64,000 nt of DNA from Paenibacillus daejeonensis DSM 15491 (GTDB lineage Bacteria > Bacillota > Bacilli > Paenibacillales > Paenibacillaceae): NCBI RefSeq assembly GCF_000378385.1, contig NZ_KB899659.1, positions 709,418-773,417 on the forward strand, in the 5' to 3' direction. Positions within the stretch are counted from its first letter, which is position 1, and every line of letters starts with the position of its first letter. A model generated the notes under the pieces. It was not told the origin of the DNA, did not search any database, and saw nothing but the letters and a program-made list of their open reading frames with translations. Both the position numbers and the translations under genes were made by a program. This document shows positions 17,712 through 26,467 of this stretch, piece after piece.

Positions 17712-18290
17712 CTATTTTGTACCCGACGACTTCTCGGCTCTCTGGACCCAGTTAGGGATATGATGACCAAAATACCTCGTGATTTTCTGCGCTTCAGTTA
17801 GAACCAGCTTGATACTTGTCTCATCCCGAAACCAGTTGTCTCGATTGACACGATAGTCATCCTGCTTGACTTGAAATGTCACCTCGTGTGGAAATACCGT
17901 CTGATACGTCATTAATGCCCTTCTCGAGAAAAAAGACTTACAAACGATAAGCGCGCGTTTCACCACAACGCCGTTTTCCTGAAGAACACGCCATGAATTG
18001 CGAGCATTATCAAACGTGTTTTGGGCCTCATCTTCTTGGAGAATACGCTTCTCTGGTACACCAAGTGACAAGGCGATGTCTCTAAGATGCTCCCATTCGG
18101 TTCTATTCAGCTTGGCATTGAATCCGCCAGATGGTAACAAATAAGGTCCCATGCCTGCGTGGTATAATTCAGAAGCGATGTTCATCGGATGGTTATGCGA
18201 GCCACCAGGTACTAATATAATATCTGCGGGTTGAAGCTCTTCCTCTTCAACAAACACAAGATTTGTGAGGCAATCAAACGGATATTTCAA
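17712..18290 (-). CDS. YdcF family (DUF218) protein
   Basis: A 192-residue protein. The best start is TTG 18290, seven bases after AAAGGAGG, rather than the upstream ATG at 18335. DUF218 features are IILVPGGSHNHP, LPSGGFNAKL, EDEAQNTFDNARNSW and ALIVCKSFFSRRALMTYQ. There is no membrane segment, so this is the soluble YdcF type. DUF218 proteins are implicated in cell-envelope metabolism in enterobacteria (SanA, ElyC); the role of soluble members is unknown. Confidence 0.8.
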   Translation of the reverse strand: MKYPFDCLTNLVFVEEEELQPADIILVPGGSHNHPMNIASELYHAGMGPYLLPSGGFNAKLNRTEWEHLRDIALSLGVPEKRILQEDEAQNTFDNARNSWRVLQENGVVVKRALIVCKSFFSRRALMTYQTVFPHEVTFQVKQDDYRVNRDNWFRDETSIKLVLTEAQKITRYFGHHIPNWVQRAEKSSGTK

Positions 18291-18342
18291 TGGAATGCCT
18301 CCTTTCGGGATAATGCTCCACATCTTCCTCAGCACCGCAGCA

Positions 18343-18480
18343 TCATCTTATTCGATACATGAGCTGAATTGGGTCTTTTTCTAGTTCGTCTTTGAAAAAA
18401 TAATTGTGATCTGCTCCGACGATACAGAGAATTCGTTTACTAGGACTAGATTTAATTTCATTTCTAACCCATTTAACCAT
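18343..18480 (-). pseudogene. C-terminal fragment of a TraB/DUF5694-like protein
   Basis: A 45-codon open stretch from ATG 18480 contains KRILCIVGADHNYFFKDELE, resembling the end of TraB/GumN or DUF5694 proteins, where a GAxH motif precedes a short helix. Everything that should come before it is missing and is replaced by the end of the kinase-like gene at 18492. I read it as a gene remnant that could still be translated (AAGGA precedes the ATG). Confidence 0.4.
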
Positions 18481-18491
18481 AATGAGGTTCC

Positions 18492-19019
18492 TTACATCTG
18501 ATCGGAAGTTTTGAAGATGGAGGCAATAATAAGGTCTGCACATTCTTCCGAAGTACGCTTACTTGTGTCCACTGAGAAGCTATATTTGATGTTAGCCGAC
18601 ATGAGGCGATGCTGCTCTTCCGATTGATGTTCTCCGCGGTCCCCACGCTCTATATTTCGTTGTCGACAAATCTCCAAGGGACAGTAAATCTCAACAATAT
18701 CTAAAGGATAGCCGTCAAAAATAGCTTGAACTTGTTGATAATGAGGCTTTAACCCTGGCCAATCTGCGAGGATACCATCGATTAATACATGCCTCCCACG
18801 ATCGGAAAAAAGCTTCGCAGTATGGTACATGACGATAATGGCCTCGCTTAAATATTTCCAGTAGTCTGATTGCAGATGTGTGTCGCCAATCGTATTCTCA
18901 AAGAGATCATTGGCCACCACGTAAAAAAACGGATCCGAATGCACTTGCATAGCCTCTACGATGGAGGTTTTACCTGAACTGGTGACACCATTCAAAAAGA
19001 TAATTCGGCCTTGCTCCAT
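18492..19019 (-). CDS. Chloramphenicol phosphotransferase-like protein
   Basis: A 175-residue protein, ATG 19019 with AAAGGAG upstream. IIFLNGVTSSGKTSIVEAMQ at residues 6-25 gives the Walker A motif in the form typical of CPT proteins. HVLIDGILADWPGLK and LEICRQRNIERGDRGEHQSE near 90-140 also match. In Streptomyces venezuelae CPT phosphorylates chloramphenicol; bacterial homologues mostly have unknown substrates. A role in resistance is possible but not shown. Confidence 0.8.
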   Translation of the reverse strand: MEQGRIIFLNGVTSSGKTSIVEAMQVHSDPFFYVVANDLFENTIGDTHLQSDYWKYLSEAIIVMYHTAKLFSDRGRHVLIDGILADWPGLKPHYQQVQAIFDGYPLDIVEIYCPLEICRQRNIERGDRGEHQSEEQHRLMSANIKYSFSVDTSKRTSEECADLIIASIFKTSDQM

Positions 19020-19042
19020 GTTGTTTATCTCCTTTAATTATC

Positions 19043-19477
19043 CTAGTACTTTTGCCTTGAACTCATAATGAAGGTAAGTAACGAAAGAATTACTCCATTA
19101 AAAATAATCGTTTCTGTGGGAATGCCATATCCAATAGAAAACTCAAAGCCTTTGTCATTTAGACGCGGAAAATGATCAACGTTATTGATGTATACCTTGG
19201 TAATGATTAAAGATAGTAGACTATATAGCCCACCAGCGAGCAGCGCTGATAGTACATTTACCCATGCAGACGCTCGTGTAGCAATAGTTGCTGTAAGCCA
19301 AGAAAATAAGATCGACACCACAATGGACACGTTGGGAAAGTAAATAATCGCTCCATAATAATCCGAACCGGCGAAACGACTATTGAACATGAAAACGCCA
19401 AGTACAAAGGAAAGAATAAACGAAAGGATAGGGACGAGCAGACCATTTAGTACTCCATACATTAGCTGATTTTTCAT
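19043..19477 (-). CDS. Four-helix membrane protein of unknown function
   Basis: A 144-residue protein, ATG 19477 with GTGAGG upstream. Four hydrophobic segments are visible at about residues 8-28, 43-63, 69-92 and 118-138, with a polar loop before the last. No known family is recognised. The ATG overlaps the stop of the upstream GNAT gene (ATGA), so the two are translationally coupled. Confidence 0.65.
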   Translation of the reverse strand: MKNQLMYGVLNGLLVPILSFILSFVLGVFMFNSRFAGSDYYGAIIYFPNVSIVVSILFSWLTATIATRASAWVNVLSALLAGGLYSLLSLIITKVYINNVDHFPRLNDKGFEFSIGYGIPTETIIFNGVILSLLTFIMSSRQKY

Positions 19478-19956
19478 GGTTGATCCTCACTTAGATGCTT
19501 AAAGGCAAACTCTCGATAGACTTCAAAGCCAAGTTTTGAATAGAATTGTTTTGCATCCTCATTCATGGACCAATAGTCCAGTTCAATTCGTTGGATCCCT
19601 CTTTCGACCGCAACTTCCATAACTTTGTTCATTAATTGCTTTCCTAATCCTTTATTTTTATGCGCTTTTGCCACACACAAATGCTGAACAAATATAGATT
19701 GATAGGCATGTAGAAAAGCATTTTCGTGATACGCTTTTATTTCAATCCAGACGTAACCTAAAGCTTCGCCACCCTGGCTTGGGATGATGAAAAATAAGTG
19801 CTTGGGGCTCTCCATCACCTGCTTGAAATAAGCATTAATCTCAGCAAAATTAAATTCCTTGAATCGCCAAGGAACCATTGAACGATGAAGGGTTTGAATT
19901 TCTTGATTGAGGTTGGTAATTAATTCTGAATTAAACGTTTGGATGATCTCCATCAT
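19474..19956 (-). CDS. GNAT family N-acetyltransferase
   Basis: A 160-residue protein. ATG 19956 or 19953 follow GAGGG. The GNAT core is FVQHLCVAKAHKNKGLGKQLM, followed by IELDYWSMNEDAKQFYSKLGF, a common arrangement in YhfO-like GNATs. Its stop overlaps the start of the downstream membrane protein gene. Confidence 0.85.
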   Translation of the reverse strand: MMEIIQTFNSELITNLNQEIQTLHRSMVPWRFKEFNFAEINAYFKQVMESPKHLFFIIPSQGGEALGYVWIEIKAYHENAFLHAYQSIFVQHLCVAKAHKNKGLGKQLMNKVMEVAVERGIQRIELDYWSMNEDAKQFYSKLGFEVYREFAFKHLSEDQP

Positions 19957-20012
19957 TTAACCCTCTTTTCTACCGACATCATTTCTTGGAAAGGCATTAA
20001 TTAGCCTAAGTT

Positions 20013-20429
20013 TTATTCCATTTGATCATTATGTACATACGCCAATGGCAATAAATCCTGGATTTCCACTTTGATCATTTTTTGTGACTCGTTATTTAAA
20101 ATCACTTTGATGTGAGGACTATATTCAAGTAACATTTGACGGCAATTGCCGCACGGAGGTAGCAAACAATTTGGAGCATTTTTGTACACTGCTACAATAG
20201 TATCAAACTCTCTCACTCCAGCGGCTCTGGCTGCACCCATACTTATAAATTCAGCACAGGAACCATGAATGCCATCACAATTTATTCCAGTAAAAACCTC
20301 TCCACTCTTAGACCGAATGGCTGACCCTACCGTATAAATATAAGTTTTAGTATCAAAGTTTGTTTCAATAATCTCTTTCGCTCGATCAATGAGTTCATAA
20401 TCTTGATTCGTTAATTCATACTGCTTCAT
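20013..20429 (-). CDS. Cytidine/blasticidin deaminase family protein
   Basis: A 138-residue protein, ATG 20429 with GAGGT upstream. The zinc motifs are GSCAEFISMGAA near residue 53, with Cys in place of the usual His, and PPCGNCRQMLLEY near 90. This CAE form is known from blasticidin-S deaminase and related cytidine deaminase-fold proteins. It could act on cytidine or on a nucleoside antibiotic; the sequence does not decide. Confidence 0.8.
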   Translation of the reverse strand: MKQYELTNQDYELIDRAKEIIETNFDTKTYIYTVGSAIRSKSGEVFTGINCDGIHGSCAEFISMGAARAAGVREFDTIVAVYKNAPNCLLPPCGNCRQMLLEYSPHIKVILNNESQKMIKVEIQDLLPLAYVHNDQME

Positions 20430-20479
20430 GAAGGAACACCTCGATCTCCTTAAATTCTCAACTTCAATTGCATCTTTGA

Positions 20480-21040
20480 TTACAACTCGAATCTCTCTTT
20501 GATCAACTCCGCAACCTTTTCAGCTGACAAGTCCCTGTTAGAAATGCGGATATAATGATCTTTAGTAATCTCCCCAGGTAATGAATTTAATCGATGCTTT
20601 TCATAGGTGGTAACAAGCTCGTCCTCGGACCACTTGAGATCGCGCTTCGAGGGTTTATGTAGCAGTCTATTCTCCGTACGATTACGTCTTTTCCGCTCTT
20701 CTAGGTCTGCCTCGAGTTCAACGTAATACACTGTGCCGCCTCGAGATTCAAACAAATTTGAAACTTTTTCTATGTAGTCCCAGTCGCTCTGAAGATCGAA
20801 TGCCCACACGAACGTAAAGATGATACCTTTCAATTCGCTCTTGGAAACTTCCTCAAAAATCTCTTGTCTAATTAAACTTACGAGACGCTTACCCGAAGGT
20901 GTGCCGTAATCGAAAAACTGGGATACAAAATCAATAGACATATGATTATGAAAAAGCTTCAGGTCCGTTATGGTTGCCAGGTGTTGCCCCACGGTCATTT
21001 TCCCTACGGCTTGTGGACCAAACAGGATGATTAATTTCAT
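20480..21040 (-). CDS. P-loop AAA-type kinase-like protein
   Basis: A 186-residue protein, ATG 21040 with GGGAGG upstream. Walker A is FGPQAVGKMTVGQ with Met directly after GK, a variant I recall as normal for this family. EELEADLEERKRRNRTENR near 115 is the lid-like arginine-rich part, followed by KWSEDELVTTYEKHR. Probably a small-molecule kinase of unknown substrate. It lies upstream of the deaminase gene in the same direction. Confidence 0.75.
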   Translation of the reverse strand: MKLIILFGPQAVGKMTVGQHLATITDLKLFHNHMSIDFVSQFFDYGTPSGKRLVSLIRQEIFEEVSKSELKGIIFTFVWAFDLQSDWDYIEKVSNLFESRGGTVYYVELEADLEERKRRNRTENRLLHKPSKRDLKWSEDELVTTYEKHRLNSLPGEITKDHYIRISNRDLSAEKVAELIKERFEL

Positions 21041-21067
21041 TGGAGAGCGCCTCCCTTGCTACGAATG

Positions 21068-21607
21068 TTATTTATTTTGGAAACTAAATATCAACTTGTC
21101 TCCATCATCATTCGTGCGCTTAACTTCTTTGTGATAAGCACCCGAGGTATATTGTTGAATCGTTTTCGTCCAAAAGGCCTGCGCACGTAGGTTGGTATGT
21201 GTCGGATTTGTTTGAACCTCCCAGCTTCCTCGATGGGAATCAAAGACCTGATTTGCTGCCGACTGTGCGACCCCATGCGCTCTAAAAGGTTGCAAAACAA
21301 AAAACTCATTCATATAGTAATCCGTGCCGTGAGGCGTATAAGGCGGTGTGGCGACAAAAGCTAACCCTGCTGGAATGCCATCGACTCTAATTAAGTAGGG
21401 AAATAAAATGTTCGTATGAGCGTCTTCCCACCACACATCAAAAACCTTATTTTGTTCCGTTAAGGTGGGAATATCGCTTTCTTCGTAGACCCCGTACTTA
21501 TTCGGCTTCCATCCCCAGATGCCGGATAAGTCGTGCAGATACAGAGGATAAATATTGTTCACGATGAATTTTGTTGTCTGATCTGTGAGTTCTATTGTGG
21601 TTTTCAT
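21068..21607 (-). CDS. GNAT family N-acetyltransferase
   Basis: A 179-residue protein, ATG 21607 with GGAG upstream. The GNAT loop is FRAHGVAQSAANQVF, with QTNPTHTNLRAQAFWTKTI near the C-terminus, as in the group annotated 'GNAT family, predicted acetyltransferase'. It lies 14 nt downstream of the methyltransferase gene at 21622-22425. Confidence 0.8.
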   Translation of the reverse strand: MKTTIELTDQTTKFIVNNIYPLYLHDLSGIWGWKPNKYGVYEESDIPTLTEQNKVFDVWWEDAHTNILFPYLIRVDGIPAGLAFVATPPYTPHGTDYYMNEFFVLQPFRAHGVAQSAANQVFDSHRGSWEVQTNPTHTNLRAQAFWTKTIQQYTSGAYHKEVKRTNDDGDKLIFSFQNK

Positions 21608-21621
21608 TATGAGGTCTCCAT

Positions 21622-22425
21622 TTATGTTTTTGTGGCCTTGATTGAGAATAGCAGAGGCAAATAATTATTGTCTTGCAGCCTCCATCTGCCTTGCTCGTCT
21701 TGCTGCATATGACCCGGGAACATGTTATAGACGGTATAAGAATGCTCATGTAGGAACTCTAAAGTAAGTCCCGCTCCAGTCAATGCACTTACGATATCCC
21801 CCAGCGTGTGCTGCCATTGATAACTGGTGCTATGTTCCAATACGTCGTCGTCCCCCGTGTAGGTTGTCGAGGCATCGTAAGCTTGCACCTCCCGGTCAAA
21901 ATAAGGCGTGCTCACAAGAAGCAGGTTATCCACGACCTCATAGATAAAGGCAATCGGATGAAATTCAGCGATATAAAACGTGCCACCCTCCTTTAAGGAG
22001 CTAAAGATTAACTTGGCCCAAAGGTTCAGATCAGATAGCCAACACAGCACACCATAGGAGGTATATACAATATCGAACTGTTCACCTTGAAGAGCTTCAT
22101 GGGCTTCATAGATGTCCGAGCAGATAAAGCGCGCATCGAGCCCCATTTGTTCGTTCAAGGATCGAGCTAACGTAATCGCCTCTTCAGAGAAATCGACTCC
22201 CGTTACCTTAGCGCCTGCCTGGGCCCAAGCTAACGAATCCTTGCCGAAATGGCATTGCAAATGAAGCATCGTACGGCCGGCTACAGATCCTAGTTCTGCT
22301 TGATCTAATTCGGATAACTTGGTGTCTCCCGATACGAAAGCTTCAACATCATAAAATTTGGACTTCGCATGAATCCTCGTACGGTCGTTCCAATTTAGAC
22401 GGTTCATGTGCCGGTAGTTGGTCAT
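21622..22425 (-). CDS. Class I SAM-dependent methyltransferase
   Basis: A 267-residue protein, ATG 22425 with AGGAG upstream. Motif I is MLHLQCHFGKDSLAWAQAGA near 53, followed by VTGVDFSEEAI, then DIVYTSYGVLCWL near 125. This is a common family of small-molecule methyltransferases with a C-terminal domain rich in aromatic residues. Substrate unknown. It is followed closely by a GNAT gene. Confidence 0.85.
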   Translation of the reverse strand: MTNYRHMNRLNWNDRTRIHAKSKFYDVEAFVSGDTKLSELDQAELGSVAGRTMLHLQCHFGKDSLAWAQAGAKVTGVDFSEEAITLARSLNEQMGLDARFICSDIYEAHEALQGEQFDIVYTSYGVLCWLSDLNLWAKLIFSSLKEGGTFYIAEFHPIAFIYEVVDNLLLVSTPYFDREVQAYDASTTYTGDDDVLEHSTSYQWQHTLGDIVSALTGAGLTLEFLHEHSYTVYNMFPGHMQQDEQGRWRLQDNNYLPLLFSIKATKT

Positions 22426-22440
22426 GGTGATGTCTCCTAT

Positions 22441-23004
22441 CTATAACGAAGTTTCTGGTGGATCCACAGTAATGTCTACTTCGATGTTTTGGTTATAGTT
22501 ACTAGTGTCAGTCTCTGCAGTTAATGAAAAATTAGTGGCCGCAGTAATCTTATAATTGCCCGGCGGTAGATAGAGGTCCTTTTCGTTATAGAAACTTCTC
22601 CAGAATTCAAAGTTGGGATCGCTTTCATCAAAACTTCCGGATTTGGCAAAAGGAAAGGTATAAACCTTCCCCTTCGTTAAAGACGTCGAGCTGAGTATAT
22701 TTTGTACGATGCCGCCCGTATTCATTTGCTCGCCGTCGCTAATAAAGAAATCAAGATAGGGTAAACCATGCCATATCGTTATTTTATTCTCCAGTCCAAG
22801 GTATTCAAGCGTAGCATGCAGCTCAATTTTTTCGTCTGACCTGAAATGTAGTTTTTCAAGATGCAAAACGAGTCGGAACATCTCGTCCTCACTTACATAC
22901 TGATGGCTGAGTGGTTCTAAAGGTTCCGAGTGAAAAGTAGTTGTGTTGGTATGACATGAAACTAAGAACAACATGGCTAGGATAAAGGTTAGTGTTCGCT
23001 TCAA
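22441..23004 (-). CDS. Hypothetical lipoprotein
   Basis: A 187-residue protein. I prefer TTG 23004, seven bases after GAGGG; this makes a standard signal (MKRTLTFILAMLFLVSC) with lipidated Cys at 17. The mature part is a beta-rich domain (IELHATLEYLG, YTFPFAKSG) ending in an acidic tail. It resembles small uncharacterised lipoproteins of the genus in layout. No function can be given. Confidence 0.65.
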   Translation of the reverse strand: MKRTLTFILAMLFLVSCHTNTTTFHSEPLEPLSHQYVSEDEMFRLVLHLEKLHFRSDEKIELHATLEYLGLENKITIWHGLPYLDFFISDGEQMNTGGIVQNILSSTSLTKGKVYTFPFAKSGSFDESDPNFEFWRSFYNEKDLYLPPGNYKITAATNFSLTAETDTSNYNQNIEVDITVDPPETSL

Positions 23005-23135
23005 ATACATTCCCTCTTGTTCTTGTCAATTTTCTTAGCAACATAAGTAATACAATCCGTGGTGAGTTGAACTAGCTCACCATTTCGTTCAATTCTATCC
23101 ATTCACCTCTTATGGGTAAGGCTATATCAAATGGC

Positions 23136-24218
23136 TCACGAAAGATACTTTGAATTTACTAAGTTCCCTTTTATATCTATCTCTTTAATACCATTCGGTC
23201 GTTTGCCATAGAAGATATCCTGAAAAGAGGAAGCTTGACCTTGTAGAAACTCCTTTAAAAACGCATTCAAGAGACTACAGATCGTCTTGTGTTTCTCCGA
23301 CACATTTAATTCCTTGTAATGTAAAGGAATGTCACTGAACGTCATATGATGTGCCCCTTGAACTTTAACGGTGTATCGGTTTCCAACCAACTGGTTGCAA
23401 GTCCTCTCATAACCTTGTATGTAAGAAGTAATGATTTCTTCAGGCAGCTCATCAAGCAGTTCATCATAGGTGCACTTTTCCTGTCTCATAACCAAAAAAG
23501 GAGTACCCAGCTTGGTGTTTTTCTTCGCATTCAAAAGATGAAAACTGGCGTCCAACATAACGCCTGCCCGAATCCTTTTGTCTTTTTTGGCCACCTCAAA
23601 TGCAGCAGCCCCACCCAGGGAATGGCCTACAATTCCTATGTCATCCCAATTCACATCTCCAAGATTCGTGCCTTCGATTAGGAGATCTAAATGCTTAATA
23701 ACAAACAGGATATCTTCTACCCTGGTTTTCAATAGTTTTTGCCAAAGCGAATAATCGGAGTCTTTAATATTAGATAAAACTTCTATTTGTTTAGAATATC
23801 GACTATCAGGAAAAATTGTGAAAATTGATTCATAAGTTGACCCTATAGAGATGACCACAAACCCACTACAGACCAATTCCTCCACGTGATAGCTATACAT
23901 GTCCTTAGTAACACCAAAGCCAGGCGAGAATAAAATTACTGGGCGTCTACCATGAACGAGGTTTGGTGTAGCATCGTTGATAATCACTATTGGTAGAGAC
24001 GCCAGATATTCAATATCCACTCCCATGTCTTGCAGGATAATGCTCGCCATTTCTTTGCAAGGATCAAATAAGTCTAGATAAGAATTAAAACCTATCTGGG
24101 CATGCGTAACATCTGCCGGATAATAGATGCTAGTTATGATTTCTCTAGTCTCACCGTCAGCAAAGGGGTCTTTTCTCGAAATATCATTTAGGGCCACTAT
24201 TTTTCTACCCACAGCCAT
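23136..24218 (-). CDS. Alpha/beta hydrolase, PAF-acetylhydrolase-like
   Basis: A 360-residue protein, ATG 24218. The nucleophile elbow GHSLGGAAAFEVAKKD (Ser near 198) is followed by GVMLDASFHLL (acid) and VQGAHHMTFSD (His). HGRRPVILFSPGFGVTKDMY gives the oxyanion strand. The arrangement is that of the platelet-activating-factor acetylhydrolase/BAAT-like carboxylic ester hydrolases, cytosolic here. It begins 3 nt after the GNAT stop at 24222 and is probably co-transcribed. Confidence 0.8.
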   Translation of the reverse strand: MAVGRKIVALNDISRKDPFADGETREIITSIYYPADVTHAQIGFNSYLDLFDPCKEMASIILQDMGVDIEYLASLPIVIINDATPNLVHGRRPVILFSPGFGVTKDMYSYHVEELVCSGFVVISIGSTYESIFTIFPDSRYSKQIEVLSNIKDSDYSLWQKLLKTRVEDILFVIKHLDLLIEGTNLGDVNWDDIGIVGHSLGGAAAFEVAKKDKRIRAGVMLDASFHLLNAKKNTKLGTPFLVMRQEKCTYDELLDELPEEIITSYIQGYERTCNQLVGNRYTVKVQGAHHMTFSDIPLHYKELNVSEKHKTICSLLNAFLKEFLQGQASSFQDIFYGKRPNGIKEIDIKGNLVNSKYLS

Positions 24219-24221
24219 GTA

Positions 24222-24797
24222 TTACACCTGTCCCTGTAGAACATAGTCTTGTTTAAGAATGGCATAGATTTCTAAATCAACAATCCCTTTGCCTGTCCAT
24301 ACATTTGCCTGTCTCAGAGTTCCTTCTTTGAGATATCCATTTTTAGTTAAAACACGCTTTGAACCTTCATTTTCAATCATCACTTCAGCATGTATTCGAT
24401 TCACATTCACTATTTCGAACAAATGCTTAGTCAAAAAACTTACAGCCTCGGAAGCAATACCCTGCCCCCAATAGGTGGGTTCTAAATAATACCCAATGGT
24501 TACCATATTGACTTTCTGGTTAAAATCGAAGGCTTCAAGGATTCCAACTAGCTTACTTGATGAATCGTTTAGAAAGATTCCCCACTTCACCTTAGAACGT
24601 TTATGATAGTCTCGCTCAAAATGACCGATCATTTTTTCAACGGTATCTTTGTTATGCCTGGGAGTAATGCCACAATACTTAAAGACAATTTCATTACTAT
24701 AAATGGAAAACACATCATCCAGGTGTATTATATCAATCTTCCCTAAATGGATTTTCTCACCGTTGATAACTGGAAATGATTCGAACAATTCGTTCAT
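24222..24797 (-). CDS. RimJ/RimL-type GNAT acetyltransferase
   Basis: A 191-residue protein, ATG 24797 with AAAGGAG upstream. IGYYLEPTYWGQGIASEAV and ENEGSKRVLTKNGYLKEGTL are the hallmarks of the RimJ/RimL branch of GNATs, which acetylate protein N-termini or small amines. The gene is complete and lies directly upstream of the hydrolase gene. Confidence 0.85.
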   Translation of the reverse strand: MNELFESFPVINGEKIHLGKIDIIHLDDVFSIYSNEIVFKYCGITPRHNKDTVEKMIGHFERDYHKRSKVKWGIFLNDSSSKLVGILEAFDFNQKVNMVTIGYYLEPTYWGQGIASEAVSFLTKHLFEIVNVNRIHAEVMIENEGSKRVLTKNGYLKEGTLRQANVWTGKGIVDLEIYAILKQDYVLQGQV

Positions 24798-24868
24798 GCT
24801 CTGCTCCTTTTATGGACTAGATTTCAACCCTTAGCATCGTCTGTCATGTCTTGATTATTATCTGTTTG

Positions 24869-25438
24869 CTATACATTTAATTGAAGTCGCAAACGCTCAA
24901 CATGTTGCTGAACTTCCATCCAACTACGAGCACGCAAGACTAAATCATGTTCAATGTGCCGATTATAGGGCTGATCGTATAGAACATAGGGCTTATTACA
25001 TAAAACAAATTCTTCTGCGTAATGAGGCGCATCATCTATTAATAGATCTACATTCAGTTCCCGGCATTTAGCCAGCTTATCTTCAGTAAAAATGAGATGA
25101 TGGTAGCCAATCTGATGTTTGTTCAGCCATTGAATCGTGATCTCTCTACAGAACATCGGTCTAGCCGTTATGAAAGAAACCGTATGACTTTGATATAAAT
25201 TTCTCAGCACCTCTAATGCATCGGGGTACGGCGTTGAATGCCAATGAATATCAACCGCGTATTGATTCAATACGCGTTCTCTCTCCTCAATGCTCCACCC
25301 ATATAACCGATAGATATAAAAATCATTCACATCGTCCACGCATTTAGACTGACCTGAAGCTAAATTATAATAATGCAAATGCGTCGATGTAGCGTCGAGT
25401 ATGGTGTTATCTAAATCAATGCCAATATGGATATCCAT
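24869..25438 (-). CDS. HAD-like 5'(3')-nucleotidase-type protein
   Basis: A 189-residue protein, ATG 25438 with GGAGGGG very close upstream. Motif I is IGIDLDNTILDAT at residues 4-16, motif II SFITARPMFCREITIQWL near 108, and DLLIDDAPHYAEEF near 150 is motif IV. This is the NT5C/YqfW-like 5'-nucleotidase subgroup of the HAD superfamily. A deoxyribonucleotidase-like role is the family expectation. Confidence 0.75.
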   Translation of the reverse strand: MDIHIGIDLDNTILDATSTHLHYYNLASGQSKCVDDVNDFYIYRLYGWSIEERERVLNQYAVDIHWHSTPYPDALEVLRNLYQSHTVSFITARPMFCREITIQWLNKHQIGYHHLIFTEDKLAKCRELNVDLLIDDAPHYAEEFVLCNKPYVLYDQPYNRHIEHDLVLRARSWMEVQQHVERLRLQLNV

Positions 25439-25461
25439 CCCCTCCTAACTTTCCCGAGCTA

Positions 25462-25842
25462 TCATCTATGAACTTGAAATAATACATACGATCCGGTCCA
25501 CATTTGACTTGTAACGGTTCGCTGAGCGTTATCCTTTTTCGTAAAGAAGTATCCCGAGCCCAGCTGCTCAACAAATGTCCATTCTGCTTCCAGCATTCTT
25601 TGTTTCAGTGCTTCTTTTGCATCTAGTGGATTTCCTTTATAGCCATACCATTGGGTATTATCCTTTTCAATAAGCGGAATCAATTCATTCTCACTTTGTG
25701 CTAACAAGGAATAAACTTCTCTTTTTGATACGCCTTCCATAGGCAATTGAGGATAGTATGCTTTACTCATGAACAGCAGTAAGATACCGAGTCCAATCAG
25801 CACACAACTACTCAAAATAATTAGACGAATGCGCTTGATCAT
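25462..25842 (-). CDS. Hypothetical membrane-anchored protein
   Basis: A 126-residue protein. I chose ATG 25842, preceded by AAAGGA; the frame is open to 25953 but the extra residues lack a ribosome site. A signal anchor at residues 5-25 (LIILSSCVLIGLGILLLF) precedes a small extracytoplasmic domain with VSKREVYSLLAQSENELIPL. No known family. 25954-26045 is without a gene. Confidence 0.55.
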   Translation of the reverse strand: MIKRIRLIILSSCVLIGLGILLLFMSKAYYPQLPMEGVSKREVYSLLAQSENELIPLIEKDNTQWYGYKGNPLDAKEALKQRMLEAEWTFVEQLGSGYFFTKKDNAQRTVTSQMWTGSYVLFQVHR

Positions 25843-26045
25843 AGGTTGTCCTTTCCACGATTCCTCTAATGATATAGCCGTTTTCATAGATGAAAGAACG
25901 AAAAACCCACCTGCTGCTCTACCTAGGGTGGGCTGCTGCCGTTTCGATGGCACTGAAATTCTCTAATCGCCTTTCCTATTATACCATCATCTACCATTTC
26001 AGTGAAGGATGATTGTTAGATGGTTTCTCATCCACATTCCTGAAT

Positions 26046-26428
26046 TTAAACCCTTGATAACAATTCATTTAATATATCATCGAGTTCTTCATGTTCTTCA
26101 TCAGCTGTGGGCATATTCTTGACTCTTTCTAGGTCAGGCTTTAACTGATACAGGATAGAGTCCGGGAGTCTCCTGACTAGTCCATATAGTAGGAAGTATT
26201 TCCAAGATCCATCATCGGTTTGAAAAATGTCTCTCACATAGGGCACCAACTCCTCTTGAAATGGAGTACGATATCCTCAATAGGCTTAGCAATGGGCCAA
26301 TTGGCATCTTGCAGCCATTCAAGCAGATCAGGAAGAATGGGCTTTATATCTTTTAGATCCAACATTTTTATAATTTCTACTTTTTCAAAATCACTTTTGT
26401 GCTGTGGGATTATTTCGCTTGGATTCAT
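26046..26428 (-). pseudogene. Frameshifted DUF5071 protein
   Basis: Two overlapping frames together make one DUF5071 protein. The first begins at ATG 26428 (MNPSEIIPQHKSDFEKVEII ... LEWLQDANWPIAKPIED). The second runs from about 26255 (VPYVRDIFQTDDGSWKYFLL) to the stop at 26046. A single missing base near 26255-26260 separates them. The intact paralogue at 37473-37865 aligns across the break (WPIANEVSKLLL ... PHEALPFVNNVL), which makes the frameshift convincing. Confidence 0.75.
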
Positions 26429-26467
26429 AAGAAGATCCTCACTTCCATTAATGCGGAGTGCTCAAAA

